Assembly (NCBI GenBank): GCA_023393125.1 | Contig: JAEWMQ010000058.1 | Coordinates: 43,585 to 107,584 of the forward strand | DNA: 64,000 bases | Source of the DNA: Bacillota bacterium | GTDB lineage: Bacteria > Bacillota > Clostridia > Lachnospirales > Cellulosilyticaceae | Direction of reading: 5' to 3' | Shown: positions 33,406 to 41,190 of the stretch, one piece after another | Position numbering within the stretch: position 1 is the first letter of the stretch | Layout: each line of letters starts with the position of its first letter | The notes under the pieces: model-generated | Told to the model about the DNA's origin: nothing | What the model saw: only the letters and a program-made list of their open reading frames with translations | Databases searched by the model: none | Made by a program: the position numbers and the translations under genes

Positions 33406-34191
33406 CTACCACTCTATTTGTTCTGGATATTCTATATCTGCCAAATGTATATCTGTTACTGCTATATTATTTCGGATAGCATACTCTCTTATGCTTTCTT
33501 TCATATCATAATAATCTTTTGATTGTTCAACAATATTTTTTATATATGCTGCTAGCTTAGTTGGTCTTTTTTCCACTGCTGTCTTGATATACTTTACGCT
33601 AATATCCTCTATATATTGAGTGCAAAATCTTCTGTACTCTAGCTTTTTAATAAAAGTATATTCATTCACAGTCTTTTTGTAAATCCTATTATACCTATTA
33701 TCTCCTACGACCTCTCTAAAAGCTTGCCACATCAGCGCTTGAAATAATTTTACTACCGCTATAGAATATGGCAAACACTTTTTCTGCTTCTCGGCAACTT
33801 CCTTTGGTAACTCTGCCAATACTTTTGCATAGTTTTTAGGATCACCTGCTAATTCTATATAATCATTCATAGCCAACACAATAAACATAGCTTGAGGCCA
33901 AAGAATATTTACAGAGTAGTACATATTTTTCTTTGGCATAATCATACCATGCCATTTCTGCATCTCATCATGCACCCCGCTATCTATCATTGCTACTTCT
34001 CTATCCCCCATAAAGGCATGTCTAATATCATACATAAAACCAAGACAATTGAGTATTACCCCCTCATAACCTTCATAAGCATTTTCAAACCCAGTGAGAT
34101 TCCCCATGCATTCGTATAGTGTGTTCAAATCATCATAATCACCACTTATTGTTACCCCTGTATTATTCTTAGTACTTTCTATTTTTAACAT
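33406..34191 (-). CDS. DUF6904-like protein, 261 aa
   Basis: Soluble protein beginning MLKIESTKNNTGVTISGDYDD, resembling DUF6904 members (GFMYDIRHAFMGDREV, NMYYSVNILWPQAMFIVLAMND). Function unknown. ATG 34191 has GCGAGGGAT about 7-10 nt upstream; the longer TTG start lacks one. It is sandwiched between RNA copy 2 (convergent) and the deleted copy 3 (divergent), as the GyrI-like gene sits divergent to copy 1. Confidence 0.7.
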   Translation of the reverse strand: MLKIESTKNNTGVTISGDYDDLNTLYECMGNLTGFENAYEGYEGVILNCLGFMYDIRHAFMGDREVAMIDSGVHDEMQKWHGMIMPKKNMYYSVNILWPQAMFIVLAMNDYIELAGDPKNYAKVLAELPKEVAEKQKKCLPYSIAVVKLFQALMWQAFREVVGDNRYNRIYKKTVNEYTFIKKLEYRRFCTQYIEDISVKYIKTAVEKRPTKLAAYIKNIVEQSKDYYDMKESIREYAIRNNIAVTDIHLADIEYPEQIEW

Positions 34192-34306
34192 CTTTTTATC
34201 CCTCGCATTTGACAAAATTTGTTCTTCTTACTTCTTTTAATCTCGGGCTTATAGGTCTTCACGACTATTCAAACTCTCTACTATCGTAAAATTTCCTTTC
34301 CCTCTT

Positions 34307-34376
34307 TTGTAACGTACTTTTGTTCTATTTATTACATAATAGCACATTAAAACTGATAACAGTATATTAACTTCAA
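34307..34376. repeat. Copy of the GyrI-like gene's 5' flank
   Basis: Matches 23641-23716 with few changes (CATAATAGCACATTAAAACTG is shared apart from the limits of the copy), including the left arm of the inverted repeat. It joins directly to the 3' domain of the RNA at CTTCAA. Confidence 0.75.
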
Positions 34377-34567
34377 GAAGTTCCTCACTCATTGTTTTAG
34401 CTTTTATAACTGCTTTTGGTGCATTTACAAAACTCCTCATACAAGTATTAAGGAGTATACCATGCCCTTTCATAGGTGTATCAAGCAGTTATAGAAGTTA
34501 AGCTAGGCGGCTGGTAAATAAAGAAACCTAAGTCATGTGTTCATTGCACATGGCTTAGGTTTTTTTG
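34371..34567 (+). ncRNA. Deleted copy 3 of the structured RNA (3' domain and terminator only)
   Basis: Matches copy 1 from about 24094 on: CTCCTCACTCATTG, CTTTTATAACTGCTTTTG, ACCATGCCC, GCAGTTATAGAAGTT, and a terminator AACCTAAGTCATGTG...CACATGGCTTAGGTT with TTTTTTG. The promoter and the whole 5' domain are absent. The inner GCGCTTAC stem is degraded. Probably a non-functional remnant. Confidence 0.7.
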
Positions 34568-34594
34568 TTCTTTAAACAAATACTCTTCCTCTAA

Positions 34595-35311
34595 CTACTC
34601 TGTGCGCAGTCTTTTTAATAAAAAACCGCATAGTATAGCCGCTGCCAAGAAGATAACTAACAAAGGCCACAGGTTGCCGAAATAAAAACCATCTTCCACC
34701 ATCAATACATATCCCCAAGAGGCGGGGAACACTTTTCCCACAAGTTCCCAAACTTTAGGAAGTAAATCGACAGAGAACATAATCCCCGATAGCATAATTG
34801 ACGGTAAGAATATAAGTTGAGAAATCATGGTGAGTTTTGCTTGATTCTTCATCAATAGCCCCAACACGCTCCCAATACTTAATGATACCGCAATAAAGAT
34901 AGCGAGTGAGCCAAAATACAATGGTAGATTTTCTGGGGGCTCTGCGTCAAAAGCAATGGGGGCGATAATGTATATTATTGCACACATAATGAGTAGATGA
35001 ATAAACGCTGACAAGAACATCGAAACCAAACCAAGATATAACGGTACCCCATTAGCCTTATACACTTTCTTTATATCACTTCCGTATATCTCCACAAGAG
35101 AAGGCGGCAAGCCTATCAGTGCACCCGTTGACACTCCCAACACAGTCATAGATTGTATAAGCGTATACTTAGCCTCCGGGATGATAGATGTGAATATCCC
35201 GCCCATAACAGCAAAGAACAAAAGGGGAACCACATAACAAGTAATGAGCAGCGACTTGCTTCGTATATCTAGTTTCCATTGCAATACTACTCCTTCTATA
35301 AATGCACTCAT
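34595..35311 (-). CDS. ABC-2 type exporter permease
   Basis: 238 residues with six predicted membrane helices and an ABC-2 family end (LSGIMFSVDLLPKVWELVGK, then FPASWGY). Forms the membrane part of an exporter with the ATPase whose stop overlaps its start by 4 bp (ATGA). Probably drug, peptide or lipid-like efflux; the MerR-TipAS-like regulator upstream suggests induction by a toxic compound. Confidence 0.88.
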   Translation of the reverse strand: MSAFIEGVVLQWKLDIRSKSLLITCYVVPLLFFAVMGGIFTSIIPEAKYTLIQSMTVLGVSTGALIGLPPSLVEIYGSDIKKVYKANGVPLYLGLVSMFLSAFIHLLIMCAIIYIIAPIAFDAEPPENLPLYFGSLAIFIAVSLSIGSVLGLLMKNQAKLTMISQLIFLPSIMLSGIMFSVDLLPKVWELVGKVFPASWGYVLMVEDGFYFGNLWPLLVIFLAAAILCGFLLKRLRTE

Positions 35312-36123
35312 TCGCCATTCCCCCTTGCTATTTCGATAAAATGCTGTTCAAGCGTTCCTCTATCTATTTTAATGTCTAATATGGTAATGCCCTTTTGCTT
35401 AAAACCTTCAAGCAAAGTCAGCATAGTATCCCCGATGTTGTCAGATTCAAAACTTTCATCACCTTGTTCAGTCTTGATATGAAGAGTATAGCGTTTACCG
35501 ATTTTTGCGGTTAATTCTGTGACAGTACCCAAAAAGACAATATTGCCTTCATTCAGAATAGCAATGCGGTCACACAGGCTTTCAATCTCTGCCATATCGT
35601 GGCTGGCCAAAATGATTGTCTTTCCCTGCGCTTTCAGTTTGCGGATTTGATCATGGAGTGATATTCTGCCTTCAACATCAAGTCCGGCTGTGGGCTCATC
35701 AAGAAACACAATATCCGGGTCGCTAATTAAGGCTAGGGCAAGATGCAAACGCCGTTTTTGCCCCATTGACATATCTGTGTACTGTTTTTTTGTCAGCTCG
35801 TTAATTCCAAGGGCAGCAAGCATAGAATGATCTATTTTTGTTTTATTCCATTTTGCAAATAACTGTACAGCTTCTAGGGGCTTGATATGGGCTGGGAGAG
35901 ACGCCGATTGCAACTGAATACCCATTTTACCATTCACCATGATATGGCCACTGTCATACTTTCGTAAGCTCTCGATACATTCAAGGGCTGTGGTTTTTCC
36001 TGCCCCGTTTACGCCAAGCAATGCAAAAATTTCACCTTTTATAACATTGAAACTTAAACCCTTCAGTACAGTATGATCACCATAGCTTTTCTTTAGCCTG
36101 TCAATCTGTATAGCGTAACTCAT
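35308..36123 (-). CDS. ABC exporter ATP-binding protein
   Basis: 271 residues: Walker A GVNGAGKTT, signature MSMGQKRRL, Walker B DIVFLDEPTAGLD, switch ILASHD. The signature is MSMGQ in place of LSGGQ, as in several CcmA/YhaQ-type exporter ATPases. Start and stop each overlap neighbours by 4 bp, so the three genes form one translationally coupled operon. Base composition is somewhat richer in GC than flanking genes (CCCTGCGC, GGCCAAAAT), which may point to transfer. Confidence 0.92.
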   Translation of the reverse strand: MSYAIQIDRLKKSYGDHTVLKGLSFNVIKGEIFALLGVNGAGKTTALECIESLRKYDSGHIMVNGKMGIQLQSASLPAHIKPLEAVQLFAKWNKTKIDHSMLAALGINELTKKQYTDMSMGQKRRLHLALALISDPDIVFLDEPTAGLDVEGRISLHDQIRKLKAQGKTIILASHDMAEIESLCDRIAILNEGNIVFLGTVTELTAKIGKRYTLHIKTEQGDESFESDNIGDTMLTLLEGFKQKGITILDIKIDRGTLEQHFIEIARGNGE

Positions 36124-36920
36124 TTTGCTTCCTCCTCTATCGGATTATATCCTAATGCCGTAAAATAGGCTCCTAAAGCTGGCTCTATAAAAGCATTGGC
36201 AGTCACTTGCTTTTCTTTCCATTCATTATCCGGACCCTCGAGGTTTCCAGTTTCCATAAGTTTTGGCAGCATACTCATATCCCCGTTTGTAAATTCCATA
36301 ATCATATTCCAAAACGCTTTAGCAAATTCTTGGCCTTTTTCACTTTCAGGCTGTATACCATCTTTTTGAAGCCGTATCGCTTCATCATTCAGGCTTGTGT
36401 ACGTGTCCATCATTGCCAAGCCGCTATCCTTATCGAAGCGACTTCGAAAATATTCAAGTGTATTTTCATCGAAATGCTTGATCAGCCAGTAAAATTCATT
36501 TTTCATTTGTAGGTTTACAATAATGTCAGCATATTTTTTAAAATCCACTTGTTGCATTTGTAGTACTTCTACCTTTAATGCTTCTATCTCTTTCAATGAT
36601 TCTGATAGCCTTTCTATCTTTTCCCGTATAGTAGCTGCTTGCTCTGTTAGTACATACGCAATATCCTCTGGCGTCTCAAGAGAAATTAAGCGATTTTTTA
36701 TATCATCCAATGAAAACCCCAGATGCTTCATTGATAAGATTTGGTAAAGCTTAATCACATCTTTGTCGGTATAAAGCCTGCGACCTCCTTCACTCTCTGA
36801 AGATGGCGAAAGTAGCCCTTCCTTGTCATAATATTGCATGGTGCGGACGGTGACACCCATTTTCTTTGCGACCTCTCCAATAGTCATATAACCTTCTGGT
36901 ATTGCTCTATATTTTTTCAT
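36120..36920 (-). CDS. MerR-family regulator with TipAS-like effector domain
   Basis: 266 residues: MerR DNA-binding domain about 8-78 (MTIGEVAKKMGVTVRTMQYYD), coiled-coil about 80-120, and a C-terminal TipAS/antibiotic-binding-like helical domain (AIRLQKDGIQPESEKGQEFA). ATG 36920 follows GAGGTG by 6 nt. First gene of the exporter operon, so it likely activates the exporter when its ligand binds. The promoter upstream has the 19-bp spacer that MerR proteins need. Confidence 0.92.
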   Translation of the reverse strand: MKKYRAIPEGYMTIGEVAKKMGVTVRTMQYYDKEGLLSPSSESEGGRRLYTDKDVIKLYQILSMKHLGFSLDDIKNRLISLETPEDIAYVLTEQAATIREKIERLSESLKEIEALKVEVLQMQQVDFKKYADIIVNLQMKNEFYWLIKHFDENTLEYFRSRFDKDSGLAMMDTYTSLNDEAIRLQKDGIQPESEKGQEFAKAFWNMIMEFTNGDMSMLPKLMETGNLEGPDNEWKEKQVTANAFIEPALGAYFTALGYNPIEEEAK

Positions 36921-36940
36921 ATTCACCACCTCTTGCTCAT

Positions 36941-36971
36941 ATTATAGTTGATTACGTTACGTCACAAACAA
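36941..36971 (-). promoter_or_regulatory. MerR-type promoter of the exporter operon
   Basis: Minus strand TTGTTT (36966-36971), 19 nt, TATAAT (36941-36946). The spacer contains the imperfect dyad TTGTGACGT-A-ACGTAATCAA. The long spacer is the MerR hallmark. Confidence 0.6.
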
Positions 36972-37016
36972 TACTTTTTTAAAAATTTTATATTTTCTAA
37001 ATACAACAAAAAAAAC

Positions 37017-37066
37017 AAAAATGCATAAGTCATGTATTCATTGTACATAACTTATGCATTTTTTTG
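37017..37066. terminator. Terminator with a stem like those of the structured RNA copies
   Basis: AATGCATAAGTCATGTA pairs with TACATAACTTATGCATT; T-runs on both strands. The core TAAGTCATGTATTCATTG closely matches the terminators of RNA copies 2 and 3. It ends the decarboxylase-family operon on the minus strand. Confidence 0.85.
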
Positions 37067-37082
37067 CGATAAATTGGGATAT

Positions 37083-37775
37083 TTATTCTGCAGCTTTATT
37101 GATACAGGTAATTGCATTCAAGCTTCTTGGATAGCCGATATATGGCAAACATTGAGACACCACTTTAATCAGGAATTCCTTATCATTTCCAAGATTCATG
37201 TTTCCTTTTGCATGAGCAATAAGCTGTGGCTCACATCCTCCTTGTGCTGCAATATAACAGAAGGTAATCATTTCACGCTGTTTTAAGTCAAGCCCTTTTC
37301 TTGTATAGTAATCACCAAAGCAATTACCAGAAAGCCAACGATTGATATGTCCACCTTTACTAAAGCCTTTCATGCCCTCTCCGAAAATATCTACTTGTGC
37401 CTGTTCACCCATTTCCACACGGTTTTCCATGGTAGTAGTTGCCTGCCCTGCTAATGGAAGTTTGATGCCTAGTTCTGTCATCACTTCATTTGTAGCACTA
37501 ATAAATGGAAATACTCTTCCCATACCAAGATAATCCACTGCCTGGTAGACTACCTCTTTTGCTTCCACCGGTGTAACCGCACCATAAAGTGCCTCCTTAA
37601 GCACTACTTTAAATGCTTCCATCCCCTGACATCCAAGCAATGTTGCTAATATTGCAAGATATCTGGTCTTTCCCTCAAGTTCCATGCCTGGTTCATTTAC
37701 AACTTCTTCATTTACAAATGCTTCAAATCGTTCTGCAAATTCAGGATCTGATATTTTTAATTCTGTGATTTTCAC
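37083..37775 (-). CDS. Carboxymuconolactone decarboxylase (AhpD-like) family protein
   Basis: 230 residues made of two CMD/AhpD-like helical halves (TRYLAILATLLGCQGMEAFK and REMITFCYIAAQGGCEPQLI). Stand-alone members are often peroxidase or redox-detoxification proteins. The start is GTG with AAAGGA 9 nt upstream. It is last in the MerR/aldo-keto reductase/flavodoxin operon, consistent with aldehyde or quinone stress defence. Confidence 0.87.
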   Translation of the reverse strand: MKITELKISDPEFAERFEAFVNEEVVNEPGMELEGKTRYLAILATLLGCQGMEAFKVVLKEALYGAVTPVEAKEVVYQAVDYLGMGRVFPFISATNEVMTELGIKLPLAGQATTTMENRVEMGEQAQVDIFGEGMKGFSKGGHINRWLSGNCFGDYYTRKGLDLKQREMITFCYIAAQGGCEPQLIAHAKGNMNLGNDKEFLIKVVSQCLPYIGYPRSLNAITCINKAAE

Positions 37776-37867
37776 AATTCATTGTCCTTTCCAAGAAAAA
37801 TTTATTTCATCCTGCAGAGAAACTACTTCTGCCAGATTATTCAAATCACTGGACACATGCTTGTTCT

Positions 37868-38350
37868 CTATAAATTTAATCCTTTGACCCATGCTGCAAG
37901 TTCACTTATCTGTACATTGCTTGAAAGTTTCTTTCCAGGTATAAATTTTGCACTTGGTGTCACACTTGCTTCTAACATCTTCTGACTGTTTCCTAGTCCA
38001 CTGCCGCCTGAGGTAGCAAACAGTACAATAGTTTTTCCTGCGAAATCATAGCTTTCCAAAAATGTATTGATAATGGTTGGAGCCACATACCACCAGATTG
38101 GAAATCCTACAAACACAGTCTCATACTGCTCCATGTTTTCAACATTGGTTGCAATAGCTGGTCGTGATAATGGATTATTCATTTCCACGCTGCTTCTGCT
38201 TTTTTTATCATTCCAGTTCAGATCTGCATTTGTATATGGTACTTCTGGTTTGATTTCATAAAGGTCTGCCTCCGCAGCCTCTGCCAGTCTTTTTGCTACT
38301 CTTTCTGTTACTCCACTTGCTGAAAAATATGCTACTAATTTTTTACTCAT
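37868..38350 (-). CDS. Flavodoxin
   Basis: 160-residue FMN-binding electron carrier: phosphate loop YFSASGVTERVAKRL near the N-terminus (normal form T/SxTGxT, here SASGVTE), GFPIWWYVAP and LFATSGGSGLG for the isoalloxazine loops. The ATG follows GGGGGAAAAG. Supplies electrons or acts as a WrbA/YwqN-like quinone reductase; belongs to the operon with the aldo-keto reductase. Confidence 0.9.
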   Translation of the reverse strand: MSKKLVAYFSASGVTERVAKRLAEAAEADLYEIKPEVPYTNADLNWNDKKSRSSVEMNNPLSRPAIATNVENMEQYETVFVGFPIWWYVAPTIINTFLESYDFAGKTIVLFATSGGSGLGNSQKMLEASVTPSAKFIPGKKLSSNVQISELAAWVKGLNL

Positions 38351-38410
38351 TTCTTTTCCCCCATATTTTTAAACAATGTTTTATATCATTGGATTTTCCC
38401 ATCTTTCATC

Positions 38411-39373
38411 TTATATCGCACCTACAACAGCATGTGGCACATAGCATTCTTCAAGATAAGCTATATCCTCTGCCGTTAATTTCACATCAAAGCATCCTGC
38501 TGCATCTTCATAGTATTTTGCTTTTGTGCCACCAATAATTGGTGAAGTTACACCTTTGGCATACTGCCAAGCCAGTGCAATCTGTGTCATTGTGGCATTC
38601 TTCTCTCCTGCAAGTTTTGCCACATGTTCTACAATCTTCATATCACTTTCCATAGTTGCATTGTATTTCTGTGGTGCCATCTTATCTGTAGCACTACGCT
38701 TACTTTCTGAATTCCATGTAAGACGAGACAGATGTCCTGCTGCAAGTGGACTATATGGTGTTCTTGCAACATTCATTTCATCACAGATTGGAATCAGTTC
38801 TCTTTCATCCTCACGGTAAAGAAGATTATAATGATTCTGCATGGATACGAATTTTGTCCATCCATTCTGCGCGGCTGCATACTGCATCTTCATGAACTGA
38901 TAACCATACATAGCGGATGCCCCAAGAGCACGTACTTTGCCAGCTTTCACAAGCCCGTCCAGTGCTTCCATAGTTTCCTCAATTGGTGTTTTGTAGTCAA
39001 ATCTGTGTATGATATAAAGGTCTACATAGTCTGTTCCAAGGCGTTTTAGTGAACCATCGATTTCCCTGTTGATTGCTTCTTTAGAAAGATGACCTTCATT
39101 AAAATAAACCTTGGTTCCAATAATTACCTTGTCCCTTGCAACATTATTCTTCAGTGCACGTCCTAAATATTCCTCACTTGTTCCATGTGAATAGCAATTT
39201 GCTGTATCAAAGAAATTGATTCCAAGCTCCAATGCCTTCTTTACTATCTCTTCTGTTTCCTCTGGATTTAATGTCCACTGATGATAATCCTCTGATGCTT
39301 TTCCAAAGCTCATACAGCCAACACAAAGTTTTGATACTTCAATTCCTGAATCACCTAATTTTGCATATTCCAT
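38411..39373 (-). CDS. Aldo/keto reductase
   Basis: 320-residue NADPH-dependent TIM-barrel reductase with the complete tetrad Asp56, Tyr61, Lys88 and His123 (FFDTANCYS, IIGTKV, IIHRFDY). Closest in style to YhdN/IolS-type AKR11-13 enzymes that reduce aldehydes and methylglyoxal-like compounds. AAGGAGAG precedes the ATG. It is the gene directly controlled by the MerR regulator upstream. Confidence 0.93.
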   Translation of the reverse strand: MEYAKLGDSGIEVSKLCVGCMSFGKASEDYHQWTLNPEETEEIVKKALELGINFFDTANCYSHGTSEEYLGRALKNNVARDKVIIGTKVYFNEGHLSKEAINREIDGSLKRLGTDYVDLYIIHRFDYKTPIEETMEALDGLVKAGKVRALGASAMYGYQFMKMQYAAAQNGWTKFVSMQNHYNLLYREDERELIPICDEMNVARTPYSPLAAGHLSRLTWNSESKRSATDKMAPQKYNATMESDMKIVEHVAKLAGEKNATMTQIALAWQYAKGVTSPIIGGTKAKYYEDAAGCFDVKLTAEDIAYLEECYVPHAVVGAI

Positions 39374-39399
39374 TTTTTTCTCTCCTTATCCTATCTTTC

Positions 39400-39789
39400 T
39401 CAATTTTTCCACTCTTCTATCATCTCTCTTGTTACTGGTTCACAGAGGTCATAATAATTGTCGATTTTGTATTCTGCTATTTCTAGACATCTCTGAAGCT
39501 TTTCAATCCTGCTTTCCAAATCCTGCTTTACCTCAATTAAAATTTCTCTTCTCGCTTCTTTCGTATTATTTTCAGAATGGGCTAACTTAATATATTCAAT
39601 AATAGCCTCTAGAGACGCACCTGCCTGTTTGAATTTCATTACAAACTCAACCCAGTGAATTGCTCTTTCATCATAATCTCTGATTCCTGATGCATTCCGT
39701 GGAATTGGTGGTAAAAGACCAATTCTTTCATAATATCTTAAATTATCAATGGATACGCCAGTCCTTTCTGATGCTTCTTTTATTGTCAT
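39400..39789 (-). CDS. MerR-family regulator, AdhR/NmlR-like
   Basis: 129 residues: MerR HTH (MTIKEASERTGVSIDNLRYY) and a short dimer coiled coil about 80-118, no large effector domain, as in the AdhR/NmlR group of aldehyde and electrophile sensors. The conserved sensing Cys is not obvious; Cys103 and Cys118 are candidates. Its start overlaps the end of a small interrupted frame by 4 bp. The promoter upstream carries the group's dyad. Confidence 0.9.
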   Translation of the reverse strand: MTIKEASERTGVSIDNLRYYERIGLLPPIPRNASGIRDYDERAIHWVEFVMKFKQAGASLEAIIEYIKLAHSENNTKEARREILIEVKQDLESRIEKLQRCLEIAEYKIDNYYDLCEPVTREMIEEWKN

Positions 39790-40022
39790 ATTAACTCTCC
39801 TTCCATATATTCTACTTCCATTCCATTAAAATCTTCTATTTTGAAATTGATTCCCTATAGAAATGGCATTCCAAAATTTTCGTAATACACTACCACTTCA
39901 CTGGCATGCTCCTTCGAAACAATTTTTACACTCATCCTACTTTGGCCATCTCCCCACGGAAACCATGGATCATCTTCTACTAGAAAACATTCATTTTCAA
40001 AACGTTCAAAATGCCCTATCAT
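39786..40022 (-). pseudogene. Small gene upstream of merR, interrupted by TAG
   Basis: ATG 40022 follows GGTGGAGGAAGT. It reads MIGHFERFENECF... for 55 codons to TAG at 39855-39857, then remains open (GINFKIEDFNGMEVEYMEGE) to TGA at 39786, which overlaps the merR ATG as ATGA. The coupling and the sense-like continuation indicate an original 78-residue gene broken by one nonsense change. No family recognised. Confidence 0.55.
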
Positions 40023-40084
40023 ACTTCCTCCACCATATTAGGCTGGTAGCAAATTATTACCTTAATATCATTTATGTTAGTGTT

Positions 40085-40115
40085 ATTCTACTCCTTGGAG
40101 TGTACTCCAAGTCAA
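40085..40115 (-). promoter_or_regulatory. MerR (AdhR/NmlR-type) promoter and operator
   Basis: Minus strand TTGACT (40110-40115), 19 nt, TAGAAT (40085-40090). The spacer holds CTTGGAGT-GT-ACTCCAAG on the plus strand (40094-40111), 8-bp perfect arms, the dyad form known for AdhR/NmlR-type regulators. Confidence 0.8.
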
Positions 40116-40224
40116 TACCTTCTTATCATTTATTTGAGACGAAGAAATTATGGAAACAGTAAATACTGCCATTTATACAATTAAAGATGTTGTTGGAATA
40201 ACCTGAATTCCTGCTCATATCTAA

Positions 40225-40767
40225 TTATCTTCCAATCTTCATACATTTTCCAATCACATCACTCATTCTGAAGTATTCGTAAGTTGGCATCTCAAATAAT
40301 ACGGGTTTTAACACATGGTAATTGATTTTTCCTGCATCATTCAGAACATTTTCATCAACGTAAGTTCCTGTAATTGTACAGATGAAATTATCAAATCCTT
40401 TTGTCTCATATGTATCCTCTACTTCACATTCCATAGTAACAAGTGCCTCGTCAATCATTGGTGCACCCTTTTCACCAAATGTATATGTGAAAACTTCTGA
40501 TTTATCTTCCTTACTTCCACTAATACATCCCATTTGGTCAGCTTTTGCAAGCCAATCTTCTGTAACGATATTTACTGATAATACTTTTGTTTCTTTAATT
40601 CCCTGATTGATATAATGTGGCTGTGCAAGGCTGACCATCACATGGTCGTGTCCCATGATTCCAGCATGTGCTACTAGTGTCCAGGTAGGTTTTCCATTTA
40701 CCATTGCTCCGATTACAACTAATGGTGCTGGATATAATGCAAGTGCTGCTCCAATATTTTTCTTCAT
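40225..40767 (-). CDS. Flavin reductase family protein
   Basis: 180 residues of the FMN-binding split-barrel flavin reductase/FlaRed group: PLVVIGAMVNGKPTW at the start (FMN phosphate strand), MVSLAQPHYINQGIKET and FSVNIV-like VLSVNIVTE in the middle. Reduces flavins or acts as a flavoprotein oxidoreductase. Preceded by its own MerR-type promoter. The function is near to the neighbouring reductases, perhaps the same stress regulon. Confidence 0.88.
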   Translation of the reverse strand: MKKNIGAALALYPAPLVVIGAMVNGKPTWTLVAHAGIMGHDHVMVSLAQPHYINQGIKETKVLSVNIVTEDWLAKADQMGCISGSKEDKSEVFTYTFGEKGAPMIDEALVTMECEVEDTYETKGFDNFICTITGTYVDENVLNDAGKINYHVLKPVLFEMPTYEYFRMSDVIGKCMKIGR

Positions 40768-40815
40768 TTTCTTATTTACCTTTCCTTGTTTGATTTATGT
40801 TTTTATTTTTCTTAT

Positions 40816-40846
40816 AGCATAAACCCTTAAGTTAGGTTCAGGGCAA
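40816..40846 (-). promoter_or_regulatory. MerR-type promoter of the flavin reductase gene
   Basis: Minus strand TTGCCC (40841-40846), 19 nt, TATGCT (40816-40821), spacer with dyad AACCTAACTTAAGGGTT. Spacing and dyad fit a MerR-family activator, different in sequence from the CTTGGAGT operator. Confidence 0.55.
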
Positions 40847-41124
40847 GCACTTCATTCATTTTTTATTTCTCTAACTGTCAGATATGTCTATATAGTGGGC
40901 TACATAATGTATCTCAACTCTGCTTCGCTTCATCTCACTGTATTACTGCTCCCTATTCATCTCAACAAAAAAGTAGGGATTCAGCTCTAGTCAAGTATTT
41001 TGCAGTTACTTCCACCTCATCACCCTATGCCTTACCTAACTCACTTCCTTACTTCGAGCGCAATGCTCACCAAAACCTATTGAGAAATTCACTCAAAAGG
41101 TTTTGGTGATGGGCTACGCCCTAT
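40847..41124. other. Intergenic region with an inverted repeat
   Basis: No intact gene. 41068-41108 is an inverted repeat: CACCAAAACCT...TTGAG pairs with CTCAA...GGTTTTGGTG. It lacks a T-run. The rest has minus-strand fragments with frequent stops, perhaps old coding debris. Confidence 0.5.
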
Positions 41125-41190
41125 AAAAATAAAGATAAAAATCCCCAAGGATGAACGAGCTCATCCTTGAGGATTTTATCTTTATTTTTT
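41125..41190 (-). terminator. Very long terminator hairpin of the S41 gene
   Basis: AAAATAAAGATAAAATCCTC...GGATGA pairs with TCATCC...GGGGATTTTTATC..., overlapping the stop codon, with a T-rich 3' side on the minus strand. Confidence 0.85.

Noticed and set aside
34249..34473. 74-residue minus-strand frame near RNA copy 3
   Set aside because: It lies across the copied flank and RNA 3' domain, has no ribosome binding site and no sense-like sequence; the RNA explains the conservation.
39863..40162. 99-residue plus-strand frame
   Set aside because: It is antisense to the small interrupted gene and merR promoter; no ribosome binding site.
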